Shown here in pieces: positions 17,518-27,102 of a stretch of DNA of 64,000 nt (the first letter of the stretch is position 1; every line of letters starts with the position of its first letter). This DNA is from CAXBMB01 sp052078155. GTDB lineage: Bacteria; Pseudomonadota; Alphaproteobacteria; Kiloniellales; DSM-21159. The stretch spans positions 186,001 to 250,000 of the forward strand of contig JBQJBP010000003.1 of the NCBI GenBank assembly GCA_052078155.1. Direction: 5' to 3'. The position numbers were made by a program, and so were the translations under genes. The notes under the pieces were generated by a model. That model did not search any database. It saw only the letters and a list, made by a program, of their open reading frames with translations, and had not been told where the DNA came from.

Positions 17518-18054
17518 TCATCCCAGGGTCGGCTCGTCCGATCGAAAGATCAGGAGCTCCCGATCGGGCAGGCGTTGAGTAAACTCTTCCTGTATCTCCT
17601 TTAACAGGCGACGCTGGCCTGGCAGGCGCACGGTGTCGATGGCCACCTCCAGCGGCACCCACTCCATGGCTTCGCTTTCAGCATCAGGCACCTGGCAGAG
17701 GCTTTCGTCGGCCTGCGCCTCTGGCGCCACATAGGCCACGAAGGCAGGCATGAGCATCAGGCAGTCGCCAGCCACCTTGCCGTCTGAGGCCGGCACAGGC
17801 GGCGCATAAAACTGCACCGTGGCATTACCAGAATAGAGGCGCGTAGGGATCAGGCCCGTTTCTTCCTGCAGTTCCCGTAAGGCAGCAGCAACCGCTGTTT
17901 CCTGCCCCTCAATCCGGCCTGTCACATAAAACCAGTGACCTTTGCAGGGAGCTTTTGCCCGCTTGAGCAACAGCGTTTCGTAATACCCGGCCTGGACTTG
18001 GCGCAAAACAACAACAGCGACGCAGGAAGAGTTAACAGGCAGGTGGCGATGCAA
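17518..18054 (-). CDS. Nudix hydrolase
   Basis: A 178-residue cytosolic hydrolase. The full Nudix box is present: G, five residues, E, seven residues, then RELQEETGL (within residues 45-68), giving the Mg2+-binding glutamates. Such enzymes cleave nucleoside diphosphates linked to another moiety. The substrate cannot be inferred, though the layout (short N-terminal strand, box, EFTQRLPDRELLIF tail) resembles dihydroneopterin-triphosphate and NTP pyrophosphatases. The start is TTG at 18054 with CAGGAG upstream. It lies in the same direction as the LysE gene, 77 bp away. Confidence 0.85.
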   Translation of the reverse strand: MHRHLPVNSSCVAVVVLRQVQAGYYETLLLKRAKAPCKGHWFYVTGRIEGQETAVAAALRELQEETGLIPTRLYSGNATVQFYAPPVPASDGKVAGDCLMLMPAFVAYVAPEAQADESLCQVPDAESEAMEWVPLEVAIDTVRLPGQRRLLKEIQEEFTQRLPDRELLIFRSDEPTLG

Positions 18055-18131
18055 GGATCAGCTCCTGAGTAAGACAAAAGGGAGTTGTTCTTTGGTTTAT
18101 CAAGCAGCTCCCCGAAGGAACAGCCCGGCGG

Positions 18132-18776
18132 TCAGGCCCGGCGGGCCGCAGCCAGAAGCGCCCCGGCTCCCATCATGATGCCGCCCGACAGACGGTTCAT
18201 CAACCGTGACCCCGGCTTCAGGCGCAGACGGGTCAGCCCCTTGCCCAGGATCACATAACTGACCAGCGCCACCAGCTCGATGATCAGAAAAGTCTGCCCC
18301 ATGATGGCAAACTGCATGGCCTGGGGCTGGCTGGGATCCAGAAACTGCGGAAAGAAAGCGGTGAAGATCAGGATGGCTTTGGGATTGCCCATGGCCACCA
18401 GAAACTCCTTTTTGGTGAGATCCCACAGCGAATAGGTCTGAGGTTGCCACTTGGCTTTGCCATCGGTTTCCGGCTGGTCAGGCAGGCCAATGCGCGGGCC
18501 CCGCCAGATCTGGAACCCCAGGTACAGCAGATAAGCTGCCCCGGCCCATTTGATGACATGAAAGGCCAGTTCAGACGCCGCCAGCAACGCGCCCAGGCCC
18601 AGGGCCGTGATGACAATCATCACGGCAAAGGCCACCAGACGCCCCAAACCTGCCGCGATCGACGGCCCCATGCCAAAGCGCAACCCGTTGGTCATGGCCA
18701 TCAGGTTGTTGGCTCCCGGTGCGTAGCACAGGAAAACAGCGGTGGAGATGAAGAGCAGCCAGCTTTCCAGGGTCAT
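18132..18776 (-). CDS. LysE/RhtB family amino-acid exporter
   Basis: A 214-residue inner-membrane protein with about six helices. The family N-terminus is clear: LESWLLFISTAVFLCYAPGANNLMAMTNGLRFG, with the usual PGPN varied to PGAN. Members export amino acids or homoserine lactones; the substrate is unknown. ATG at 18776 gives the standard family start, whereas GTG at 18821 has a better ribosome site (GAGGCAGCG) and would add 15 residues. It may be cotranscribed with the Nudix gene downstream. Confidence 0.87.
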   Translation of the reverse strand: MTLESWLLFISTAVFLCYAPGANNLMAMTNGLRFGMGPSIAAGLGRLVAFAVMIVITALGLGALLAASELAFHVIKWAGAAYLLYLGFQIWRGPRIGLPDQPETDGKAKWQPQTYSLWDLTKKEFLVAMGNPKAILIFTAFFPQFLDPSQPQAMQFAIMGQTFLIIELVALVSYVILGKGLTRLRLKPGSRLMNRLSGGIMMGAGALLAAARRA

Positions 18777-18906
18777 GAGGCAAAGTCCGAAAAAGGGAGG
18801 TGATGCAACAATAGGAAACACCGCTGCCTCTAACGCGTTTTACAGCAGGGCTGCAACACCCAATTTTGGGCCTCTTTTGCCAGACCAACAGGCCCAATTT
18901 TGCAAT

Positions 18907-19038
18907 AGAGCATGATCGGTCTGGTTAGAAGCATTTCGCGCCTGTACCTAAACCGTGACTCATCCTCTAAAACACTAAAAAGAGTTTCACGCCTCACGTG
19001 AGATCACCAAGTGAGCCCACTTGAACCGAATTAACTCG
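18907..19038 (-). repeat. Dispersed 135 bp hairpin repeat, copy 3
   Basis: An inverted copy. The TCAC-CAA-GTGA stem is intact, but the AAGCGC/GCGCTT hairpin has decayed to AAGCATTTCGCGCCT. It lies upstream of the LysE gene. Confidence 0.85.
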
Positions 19039-19176
19039 AGGGAGAATGGACGTCGCCAGAGGTCGCGAACTTCCTCCCTCAATCCTGAATTTCTGTTTCA
19101 AAGACACAGAAAAATTGCCCAAACCAATCCTTCTGCCACGTCGATCAGGGCCGGTTCCGCGTGGGCACCCAGGGGA

Positions 19177-19713
19177 TCAAAGCGAAGAAGCCGCCCGGGC
19201 CGCCTGGTCATAAAGGCCGGAGAGTGCCCGGAGCAGCTGAGCGGCCTCGCTGACCTGTTTGTTCAGCCCCTCCAGATCGCCACCGGCCATGGAGCCAAAA
19301 GCCTCGATCAGGCAATCCTCACGCACTTCCCGATACTTGGCGCAGGCCAGCTGGCCTTCTTTTGTCGGGCTGTAGTGCATCTCTTTGCCCTGTCGTTGCC
19401 CCTCAATCATGCCAAGGCGCAGCAGTTTCTTCAGGGCGTAGTTGACCGTGTGAGTGTCTTCCACGTTCAGCAGGAAACAGAGATCAGCCAGCTTCTTTGC
19501 CCGGTCCCGATGGTTGACCTGATGCAGGACCTGAATGTCCAAAGCCGCCAGGTCAGGGTAACCAGCCGCCGCCATACAGCGCACGATCCAGCGCCCAAAG
19601 GCGTTTTCCGCCACCACCAGGCCATACTCAAACTCGCTGAGCGCCGCGGCCTTCTCACTCACCAGATGAGATGAGGAAACGATGGAGCGCTTGTTGCCTT
19701 TGGTCTCGGTCAT
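19177..19713 (-). CDS. Winged-helix (MarR-like) transcriptional regulator
   Basis: A 178-residue regulator. Residues 50-120 form a winged helix: YPDLAALDIQVLHQVNHRDRAKKLADLCFLLNVEDTHTVNYALKKLLRLGMIEGQRQGKEMHYSPTKEG, and a long helical C-terminus probably dimerises. It lies downstream of the 5-oxoprolinase in the same direction, separated by 207 bp that contain a repeat copy. A similar regulator-hydantoinase pairing is seen in other alphaproteobacteria, so it may control that gene. Confidence 0.8.
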   Translation of the reverse strand: MTETKGNKRSIVSSSHLVSEKAAALSEFEYGLVVAENAFGRWIVRCMAAAGYPDLAALDIQVLHQVNHRDRAKKLADLCFLLNVEDTHTVNYALKKLLRLGMIEGQRQGKEMHYSPTKEGQLACAKYREVREDCLIEAFGSMAGGDLEGLNKQVSEAAQLLRALSGLYDQAARAASSL

Positions 19714-19775
19714 GGCAAAGCTGCCTTTCTGGTTGCGGGCCGGGGTCCAATCTCCGGGATCGGATCCCCAGCTCT

Positions 19776-19911
19776 AGAGTCAAATCGTTTTAAGCGGAAT
19801 CACTACGTGATAACGCTTGAAGCGTGAATTTGCCTCTCTTCAACGTTTTAGAGGATGATTCACGGTTTAGTTCCAAGCGCAAAGCGCTTCTAACTAAACC
19901 GATCATGCTCT
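19776..19911 (+). repeat. Dispersed 135 bp hairpin repeat, copy 4
   Basis: A full copy with TCAC-TAC-GTGA, ACGCTT-G-AAGCGT, the CGTGAA...TTCACG stem and AAGCGC-AAA-GCGCTT. It ends 9 bp from the stop codon of the 5-oxoprolinase. Confidence 0.92.
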
Positions 19912-19920
19912 AAGCAGTAG

Positions 19921-22900
19921 TTATTCTGATGCGATCTTCCGGTCTTCGGCCTTGCCATAGCCGCCGCCGCCCGGTGTATCCACCTGGAAGACATCTCCCG
20001 GCTTCATTTCCACCTTGTCGGTCGCCGTCAGCTCTTCAACCGTGCCGTCGGTGCGATAGACCCGGTTGCGCCCCAGGGCTCCGGATTCACCGCCCTCCAG
20101 ACCAAAGGGCGCCACCAGCCGGTGATTACCCAAGGCAGAGGCCGTCATGTTCTCCAGGAAACGCAGGCGGCGGATGGAACCGTCCCCGCCCTGGTACTGG
20201 CCCTTGCCACCAGACCCGTGCCGGATCTCGAAAGACTCCAGCAGGATGGGGAAGCGCCACTCCAGAATTTCCGGATCGGTCAGACGGGAGTTGGTCATGT
20301 GGGTGTGGATGGCAGAGGTTCCGTCAAAATCCGGCCCCGCGCCGGAGCCACCACAGACCGTTTCATAGTACTGATAGACATCATTGCCGAAGGTCAGGTT
20401 GTTCATGGTGCCCTGGGCTGCCGCCAGTGTTTTGGTGGCCCCGTAGAGGCAATCGGTAATGGCCTGACTGGTTTCCACGTTCCCGGCCACGACCGCTGCC
20501 GGATACTGAGGTTTAAGCATGCAGCCGTCGGGAATGATGATGTCCAGCGGCTTCAAAACCCCTTCGTTCATGGGGATCTCATCATCAACCAGCGTGCGGA
20601 AGACGTAGAGCGTGGCCGCCCGGCAAACCGCTGAAGGCGCATTGAAGTTGTTGGTCTGCTGCGGAGATGTCCCGGTGAAATCAATGGTGGCCTGACGGGT
20701 TTCCTTGTCGATGGTGACCGTCACCTCAATCTGACTGCCATTGTCCATGGGATAGACAAAGTGGCCGTCATTCAGGCGGTCCAGAACCCGGCGCACCTGC
20801 TCTTCCGCGTTGTCCTGCACATGGCCCATATAGGCATGCACCACCTCCAGCGAGAAGTGATCAATGGTCCGCTTGAGTTCCGACACACCCTTCTGGTTGG
20901 CGGCCAGTTGGGCCTGCAAATCGGCCACGTTCTGATCGGGATTGCGCGCCGGATACTTGCCGGAAGACAGCAGCGCCCGCAGAGACTCCTCCTGGAAAAC
21001 GCCCTTGTCCACCAGTTTGACGTTGTCGATCAGCACCCCTTCTTCTTCCACCACCGTGGAATCCGGCGGCATGGAGCCGGGTGTCAGCCCCCCGATGTCC
21101 GCATGGTGTCCGCGCGACGCGACAAAGAAGATGATCTCTTCATCTTTGTCGTCATAGACCGGTGTCACCACGGTGATGTCGGGCAAATGGGTGCCGCCGT
21201 TGTAGGGGGCGTTCAGCACGAAAACATCGCCGGGGGAGATGTTGCCCACATTCTCCCGAATGACAGTGCGGATCGATTCAGACATGGAGCCCAGGTGCAC
21301 CGGCATGTGCGGGGCGTTGGCCACCAGATCCCCTTCCGGGGTAAAGAGCGCACAGGAGAAATCCAGGCGTTCCTTGATGTTCACCGAGTAAGCTGTGTTC
21401 TCCAGGGTGGAGCCCATCTGTTCGGCAATGGACATGAAGAGGTTGTTGAAGATCTCCAGCATCACCGGATCAACCTCTGTGCCAACGGCAAACTCCCGCT
21501 CCAGCGGCACCACACGTTCCAGCACAAGATGATCCCGGTTGGTCAGTTCTGCCGCCCAGCCCGGTTCCACAACGGTGGTGGCGTTGGGATCGACGATGAT
21601 GGCCGGACCATCAAAGCGGTCCCCGGCCAGCAGATCTTCGCGGTCGTAGACCGGTGCATCGTGCCAGGCGCCGCTGGCATAGAGGCGACGCACGGCCCGC
21701 GGGGTCAGATCCACATCGCGGCTGCCCACTGACAGACGCGGATCTTCCGCCTGCTCTGTTTTGCCGATCACCTCGACAGAGATGGCTTCCACCACAAGAG
21801 CCTTGCCGCCCATGCTGAAGCCAAAGCGCTGCATGTAGGTCAGCGCGAAGTCCTTCTCCATGGCTGGTTTGTCGGCGTAATCCAGCACAATGGCATTGTC
21901 CGTGCCTTCGTAGCGCAGATGCACTTTGCGCAGGGTTTCGATGCTTTCTCCGCCCACGCACTGGGCGCGCATTTCGGCTTCCCCGACTTTGGCCAGCTCA
22001 TCCAGACGTCCGGCCAGACTGTCCATGGCGTCATCCAGCAGGCTTTCCACGGCCTGTTCTTTCATCAGCCGCAGATCCGCCAGCCCCATGCCATAGGCAG
22101 ACAGCACACCGGAATAGGGGTGGACGAAAATCCGGCTCATGCCAAGCGTGTCGGCAATGTCACAGGCATGCTGCCCACCGGCCCCGCCAAAGCACTGCAG
22201 GGTGTAGTCGGTGACGTCATAGCCCCGCTCAATGGAGATTTTCTTGATGGCGTTGGCCATGTTTTCAATGGCGATCCGGCGGAACCCTTCGGCCACATCT
22301 TCAGGCTCCCGCTTGTCGCCGGTGGCAGCTTTGATTTCTGCAGCCTGAGCGGCAAATTCCTTGCGCACCACCTCGGCATTCAAAGGTTCGTCCGCGTTCG
22401 GACCAAAGACAGAGGGAAAGAAGTCCGGCTGGATACGGCCCAGCATCACGTTGGCATCGGTCACGGCCAGCGGGCCGCCCCGGCGGTAACAGGCCGGGCC
22501 CGGATTGGCCCCGGCGGAATCAGGGCCGACCCGATAGCGGGCACCGTCAAAATGCAGGATGGAGCCGCCTCCGGCCGCCACCGTGTGGATCTGCATCATG
22601 GGCGCACGCATGCGCACCCCGGCCACCTGGGTTTCAAAGGCCCGTTCATACTCCCCGTCATAGTGCGCCACGTCCGTGGAAGTGCCGCCCATGTCAAAGG
22701 TGATGATCTGATCAAAGCCACCCATGCCAGCGGTCTGGACCGCCCCGACGATGCCCCCGGCAGGGCCGGACAGGATGGAATCCTTGCCCTGGAACGCAGA
22801 TGCATCGGTCAGGCCGCCATTGGACTGCATGAACATCAGGCGTGTGGCAACTTCCGCGCCGGTTTCCTCCCCGGCGTCCAGCTGGCTTGCCACCTGATCC

Positions 22901-23598
22901 ACATAACGGCGCAGGATGGGGGACAGATAGGCATCCACCACGGTGGTATCCCCGCGCGAAACCAGCTTCATCAGCGGGCTGGCTTCGTGGCTGACCGAAA
23001 TCTGTGTGTAGCCGATCTCACGAGCCAGGGCCGCCAGCGCTTTTTCATGCTCCTGGAATCGGTACCCGTGCATCAGGACGATGGCGATGGACCGGATGCC
23101 GTCATCATAGGCCGCCTGCAGATCCCGACGGGCCGCCCCTTCATCCAGCTGGGTGAGAACATCACCCTGGGCGGTGACCCGTTCATCCACCTCGACCACT
23201 GTTTCGTACAGCAGTTCCGGCAGCTGGATTTTCCGTTCAAAAAGCTTGGGACGATTCTGATAGGCAATGCGCAGCGCGTCACGGAAGCCCTTGGTGATGG
23301 CAAGGACGGTGCGATCGCCTTTGCGCTCCAGCAGGGCGTTGGTGGCGACGGTGGTGCCCATTTTGACCGCTTCCACAGCTGAGGCGGGAATGGGATCGTC
23401 CTTACCCAGGCCCAACAGGGTGCGAATGGCGTGGATGGCCGCATCCTTGTACTGCTCGGGATTCTCACTCAGCAGTTTGTGGGTCATGGTCGTGCCATCA
23501 GGTTTACGGGCCACCACATCGGTGAAGGTCCCGCCCCGGTCGATCCAGAATTGCCAGGCGGCTTTATCCTTGGGGGCTGCTGTGGTTTCGCTGGTCAT
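19921..23598 (-). CDS. 5-oxoprolinase / hydantoinase A-B fusion
   Basis: A cytosolic enzyme of 1225 residues that fuses a HyuA-type half (about residues 15-680) with a HyuB-type half (about 690-1210). HyuA landmarks are WIDRGGTFTDVVARKPDG, GTTVATNALLERKG, SGPAGGIVGAV and ITFDMGGTSTDVA (actin-like ATP sites). HyuB landmarks are VMLEIFNNLFMSIAEQMG, SRGHHADIGGLTPGSMPP and DTPGGGGYG. The fused form is typical of ATP-dependent 5-oxoprolinase (5-oxo-L-proline to L-glutamate), though hydantoinase activity is possible. ATG at 23598 is preferred over 23646 because the family starts near here. The winged-helix gene lies downstream. Confidence 0.92.
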   Translation of the reverse strand: MTSETTAAPKDKAAWQFWIDRGGTFTDVVARKPDGTTMTHKLLSENPEQYKDAAIHAIRTLLGLGKDDPIPASAVEAVKMGTTVATNALLERKGDRTVLAITKGFRDALRIAYQNRPKLFERKIQLPELLYETVVEVDERVTAQGDVLTQLDEGAARRDLQAAYDDGIRSIAIVLMHGYRFQEHEKALAALAREIGYTQISVSHEASPLMKLVSRGDTTVVDAYLSPILRRYVDQVASQLDAGEETGAEVATRLMFMQSNGGLTDASAFQGKDSILSGPAGGIVGAVQTAGMGGFDQIITFDMGGTSTDVAHYDGEYERAFETQVAGVRMRAPMMQIHTVAAGGGSILHFDGARYRVGPDSAGANPGPACYRRGGPLAVTDANVMLGRIQPDFFPSVFGPNADEPLNAEVVRKEFAAQAAEIKAATGDKREPEDVAEGFRRIAIENMANAIKKISIERGYDVTDYTLQCFGGAGGQHACDIADTLGMSRIFVHPYSGVLSAYGMGLADLRLMKEQAVESLLDDAMDSLAGRLDELAKVGEAEMRAQCVGGESIETLRKVHLRYEGTDNAIVLDYADKPAMEKDFALTYMQRFGFSMGGKALVVEAISVEVIGKTEQAEDPRLSVGSRDVDLTPRAVRRLYASGAWHDAPVYDREDLLAGDRFDGPAIIVDPNATTVVEPGWAAELTNRDHLVLERVVPLEREFAVGTEVDPVMLEIFNNLFMSIAEQMGSTLENTAYSVNIKERLDFSCALFTPEGDLVANAPHMPVHLGSMSESIRTVIRENVGNISPGDVFVLNAPYNGGTHLPDITVVTPVYDDKDEEIIFFVASRGHHADIGGLTPGSMPPDSTVVEEEGVLIDNVKLVDKGVFQEESLRALLSSGKYPARNPDQNVADLQAQLAANQKGVSELKRTIDHFSLEVVHAYMGHVQDNAEEQVRRVLDRLNDGHFVYPMDNGSQIEVTVTIDKETRQATIDFTGTSPQQTNNFNAPSAVCRAATLYVFRTLVDDEIPMNEGVLKPLDIIIPDGCMLKPQYPAAVVAGNVETSQAITDCLYGATKTLAAAQGTMNNLTFGNDVYQYYETVCGGSGAGPDFDGTSAIHTHMTNSRLTDPEILEWRFPILLESFEIRHGSGGKGQYQGGDGSIRRLRFLENMTASALGNHRLVAPFGLEGGESGALGRNRVYRTDGTVEELTATDKVEMKPGDVFQVDTPGGGGYGKAEDRKIASE

Positions 23599-23729
23599 TT
23601 TCTGATCCCAATCCTTGCTGATTCGCCTTGCTTTGGGGCGCGCCACCCGCGCCTAAAGCGACCTTTTCATCACTTCGTTGCTGCTGGCGAGACCCTGCAA
23701 GCAGATCATCGCTCAGTTCCGATTTATTC

Positions 23730-23768
23730 ATTCAATTACAATTTATCGATAAAATGTCAACATTGAAT
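23730..23768 (-). promoter_or_regulatory. Candidate promoter with embedded palindrome for the 5-oxoprolinase
   Basis: On the minus strand a perfect -35 hexamer TTGACA (23760-23755) is followed by the 12 bp palindrome TTTATCGATAAA (23753-23742) in the spacer; the -10 is weak (TAATTG or AATTGA). ATTCAAT and ATTGAAT flank the dyad. This layout suits a repressor that blocks the polymerase. Confidence 0.45.
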
Positions 23769-23881
23769 CATCTTCACCACCTCTCCCGGTGACCCGCATG
23801 ACAGAGCAAAATCACATGACTGGATTACAAAGCTGTCCAGCTAGCGTATGAAGAAGCCGTCATCAATCTCAGCAAAGCCTC

Positions 23882-25834
23882 ATGACGAACTTGTCGACAG
23901 AGCCACCTAAAGACCCGATGCCAGACGATCAGACCGCCGAACAAGCCGGTGATCAGCCGGAGACACAGAAGAAGCGGCGTCTCTTCTCCATCACCATGAC
24001 CCTGGCGACCTCCATTTCCCTCCTGGTCGGCATCGCCTTGGCATCGGTGATTGCCGTCATGTACGAAAGCAGCCGGACCAGCACGCTGGAACTGTTGCGG
24101 GACCGGGCTGACCTCAACGCCCTGATGCTGGAAGACGAACTGGATGACATTCTGGATAACGCCGAACAGCAGACCGCCTGGCTGCTCAAGCGCCTGCACT
24201 ATGGAGAGCTCGACCCATCGAAACCGGAAGCTTTGCAAACCGAGCTGCTGGGGTCGCTGGCAGCTGCAAGAGATGTCTCAGCCGTCACTTTTCTGACACC
24301 GGACGGCCGCCAGACCACAGCCTACCAATCCCCGGACGGGAACGACTCGGGCCTGCAGCTCAGTCCGGAACCGGTTAACTCAACCATCCGACTGGCGGGC
24401 GAAAACGCGCGTAACCACCGCACGCCTTTTTGGCTGGATGTCTCCTACGACGAAGAAGTTGGTGCGAGCTTCTTCACCCATGTTTCTCCCTGGTGGGAGG
24501 GAGACAATTACAAAGGAGCGATGATTTCCTCGATCCCCCTCGCCGCTCTGTCCCGGGAACTGGATGAAGTGGCCAGCTACATGGAAGCCACGGTTTTCAT
24601 CCTGAAAGGCCATCAGTCCGTCGTGGCTCACCCCAAACTTTACGACAGCAGCCTTCTGTCACCGAAAAACCCAACAGCTCCCCTTCATAAGCTGGGCGAT
24701 AAAGTGCTGGAGAAGTTTGCCGAAGCTCAGGATCTGGAGACTGACGCCATGGAGGGCAAGTCGAACCTTTTTATCCGGCAGGTGTTTGAAGGCGACAAGG
24801 TGTTCATCGTCATCTATCGCCCCTTGGCTTACGAAGACAAAGACTGGATTATCGGGGCCCATTACCATGCCGAGTCCTTTAGCCAGCAGCTCAACCGGTT
24901 GACCCAAACCCTGCTGGTGGCCGCCGCCATTCTGGTCGTTGCCATTGTTGTCGCCATCGTGCTGGGCCGCGCCATTGCTCGCCCCATCAAGGCCCTTGGC
25001 ACCGCCGCCCTGTCTATCCGGGAGTTTCAGCTGGACAAGCTGCCTCCCTTGCCCAGAACCTCCATCCGGGAACTTAACGACCAGTCCCGCGCTTTCAGCG
25101 CCATGGTGGGGGGGCTGAAACTCTTTGAAGTCTATGTGCCGAAAAAACTGGTGCGGCGGTTGCTTGGTCAGCACAGAGGCCAGAATCTGCCGTCCGAAGA
25201 ACGCGAGATTTCCATGCTTTTCACCGACATCGCGGGCTTCACCGCCCTGTCGGAAAAGCAGAAGGCCAGCGACATTGCAGAGCTGCTGAACGAACACTTC
25301 ACGCTGCTGGGCCAGGCCGTGGAAGACGAAGGCGGGACCATCGACAAGTACATTGGTGACGCCCTGATGGCCTTCTGGAACGCGCCGGATGTGCAACAGG
25401 ATCACGCCGCCCGTGCCTGCCGGGCGGCCCTGAAAATCCAACAGGATGTCCTGGCTGACAATCAGGCCCGCACCGCCCGGGGGCTGGATCCTTTGGGCCT
25501 GCGCCTGGGATTGCATTGTGGCCCGGTGGTAGTCGGCGACATCGGCGCACCCGGTCGCATCAACTACACGGTGGTGGGGGACACGGTGAACGCCACGCAA
25601 CGGCTGGAAGCCTTAGGCAAAGACGTCAAAAAGGAACTGCTGGGCAGGGCCGATAACGAAGACGGGTCTCACTCCATCGCACGCTCAGACACACTGGATG
25701 TACTGATCCTGGCCAGTGCCGAAATGAAAGCGGCGGCCGGGCCTGGTTTTGACTGGCAGGAGGTTGGCCACTTGTCGGTCAAGGGCCGTCAGGAACAGTT
25801 GCAGGTCTATCGCCTGCTGGGCAGCAGGCCGTAA
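23882..25834 (+). CDS. Membrane class III adenylate/guanylate cyclase with sensor domain and HAMP
   Basis: A 650-residue inner-membrane signalling enzyme. After a charged N-tail, TM1 lies at about residues 37-60. A periplasmic dCache-like sensor spans about 60-340 (GKSNLFIRQVFEGDKVFIVIYRPL, DWIIGAHYHAE), then TM2 at about 345-365, HAMP at 365-420 and a class III cyclase domain at 440-600. Metal-binding residues are visible at FTDIAGFT (D449) and IGDALMAFW, and the transition-state pair in VNATQRLEAL. It should make cAMP (or cGMP) in response to an external ligand. The ATG is at 23882. It is divergent from the 5-oxoprolinase and has no partner in the window. Confidence 0.9.
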   Translation: MTNLSTEPPKDPMPDDQTAEQAGDQPETQKKRRLFSITMTLATSISLLVGIALASVIAVMYESSRTSTLELLRDRADLNALMLEDELDDILDNAEQQTAWLLKRLHYGELDPSKPEALQTELLGSLAAARDVSAVTFLTPDGRQTTAYQSPDGNDSGLQLSPEPVNSTIRLAGENARNHRTPFWLDVSYDEEVGASFFTHVSPWWEGDNYKGAMISSIPLAALSRELDEVASYMEATVFILKGHQSVVAHPKLYDSSLLSPKNPTAPLHKLGDKVLEKFAEAQDLETDAMEGKSNLFIRQVFEGDKVFIVIYRPLAYEDKDWIIGAHYHAESFSQQLNRLTQTLLVAAAILVVAIVVAIVLGRAIARPIKALGTAALSIREFQLDKLPPLPRTSIRELNDQSRAFSAMVGGLKLFEVYVPKKLVRRLLGQHRGQNLPSEEREISMLFTDIAGFTALSEKQKASDIAELLNEHFTLLGQAVEDEGGTIDKYIGDALMAFWNAPDVQQDHAARACRAALKIQQDVLADNQARTARGLDPLGLRLGLHCGPVVVGDIGAPGRINYTVVGDTVNATQRLEALGKDVKKELLGRADNEDGSHSIARSDTLDVLILASAEMKAAAGPGFDWQEVGHLSVKGRQEQLQVYRLLGSRP

Positions 25835-25986
25835 TCCACGCCTTCGCTGTGTTTTTTTGAACGGTTCAACAAAGTCAGGGCTGTTCTTTTGTTGAGTGGC
25901 GGCTTGCCCCACCCCCTTTGCCATGGAATAAGACTTCCTTAAGATGAACCTATTCCGCTGCTGACCTGAGGTTTTCTGCCTTGTGT

Positions 25987-26091
25987 CAAACGCGCTTTAT
26001 GCTTGAAACAACACCGTGAATCATCCTCTAATACATTGAAAAGAGACAATTTGTGCTTTGAGTGTTGTCGCAGGACCGATCCACTTAAGGC
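25987..26091 (-). repeat. Degraded copy of the dispersed hairpin repeat
   Basis: The core CCGTGAATCATCCTCT...ACATTGAAAAGAG matches the minus-oriented family. The outer end AGAGCATGATCGG is missing and the TCAC/GTGA hairpin is mutated. It lies just upstream of the TerB-DnaJ gene. Confidence 0.65.
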
Positions 26092-26124
26092 CCTTTGGCT
26101 CCAGACAGGGTAAGAGCGCAGACA

Positions 26125-26871
26125 ATGAGCATTTGGGGTAAAATTCTGGGCGGGGCCGCTGGCTTTGCCATGGGGGGACCGATCGGGGCACTGGTCGGGG
26201 GCCTGGCAGGCCACGCTGTTGACAAAATGCGCGGCACCACTGCCGAGGGCGAACCAGACGGCACCGGTGCCAGCGACGCCACCCGCTCCATCGCCTTTAC
26301 CATCGGCGTCATTGTGCTGGGGGCCAAAATGGCCAAGGCCGATGGCACAGTCACCAAGGATGAGGTGGCCGCGTTCCGGGAAGTCTTCCAGGTTCCGCCC
26401 GATGAAATGAAAAACGTCGGCCGGATTTTCAATCAGGCCCGCAAAGACCCCTACGGCTACGAACCCTATGCCCGCCAGTTGGGTAAGATGTTCCGCGACA
26501 ATCCCCGGGTGCTTGAGGAACTGCTGGACGGTCTGTTTCACATTGCCCGCGCCGACGGCTCCATCACCCCGGACGAGGTGGAGTTCCTGCGGGCGGTGAC
26601 CCTCGAATTCGGCTTGAGCGAAACCGACTGGGACCGGATCCGCGCCGCCAACATGGGGCCGGATGCCAAGGACCCTTACACCATTCTCGGGGTTACGGCC
26701 TCCGACGATATGGAAGAGATCAAAAAGGCCCACCGCAAACTGGTGCTGGAACATCACCCGGACAAACTCATGGCCCAGGGCATGCCGGAAGAGTTCATCA
26801 AGATCGCCAACGAGAAACTGGCAACCATCAACCAGGCCTACGACGAAATCCGCAAACGCCGGGGCGTCTGA
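26125..26871 (+). CDS. DjlA-like TerB and J-domain protein
   Basis: A 248-residue protein. A glycine-rich hydrophobic N-terminus (GKILGGAAGFAMGGPIGALVGGLAG) may insert in the membrane. It is followed by a TerB domain (about residues 55-160, AKMAKADGTVTKDEVAAFREVF and HIARADGSITPDEVEFLRAV) and a C-terminal J domain (about 182-248) with the HPD triad that stimulates DnaK. This is the DjlA architecture: an inner-membrane DnaK co-chaperone. ATG at 26125 is preferred, since the ten extra codons upstream are not conserved-looking. It is a single gene. Confidence 0.9.
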   Translation: MSIWGKILGGAAGFAMGGPIGALVGGLAGHAVDKMRGTTAEGEPDGTGASDATRSIAFTIGVIVLGAKMAKADGTVTKDEVAAFREVFQVPPDEMKNVGRIFNQARKDPYGYEPYARQLGKMFRDNPRVLEELLDGLFHIARADGSITPDEVEFLRAVTLEFGLSETDWDRIRAANMGPDAKDPYTILGVTASDDMEEIKKAHRKLVLEHHPDKLMAQGMPEEFIKIANEKLATINQAYDEIRKRRGV

Positions 26872-26912
26872 CTTTCGACCTGCTGTCTTCACTCACAGCT
26901 GGTGTCTTTACT

Positions 26913-26946
26913 CACAAGGGGACGATCCTCCGATCGTTCCCTTGTG
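26913..26946. terminator. Long hairpin after the TerB-DnaJ gene
   Basis: CACAAGGGGACGATC pairs with GATCGTTCCCTTGTG around CTCC (one G-T pair). The stem is very stable but no T-run follows, so termination or mRNA 3'-end protection are both possible. Confidence 0.5.
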
Positions 26947-27102
26947 TCATTTGCGCTGCCCGTTTTTCTGTCGCCAGCATTTCAAGTGACAACTTAAGAA
27001 TGCAACGATCCGACCCTCTGTGAGGGTGCGACTCCCATTGGAGATTGAGGATCTGTGGCTTTTCAGGATCTCTCAGGAGGACCTGCCGGGTCCGCTCTGC
27101 CT

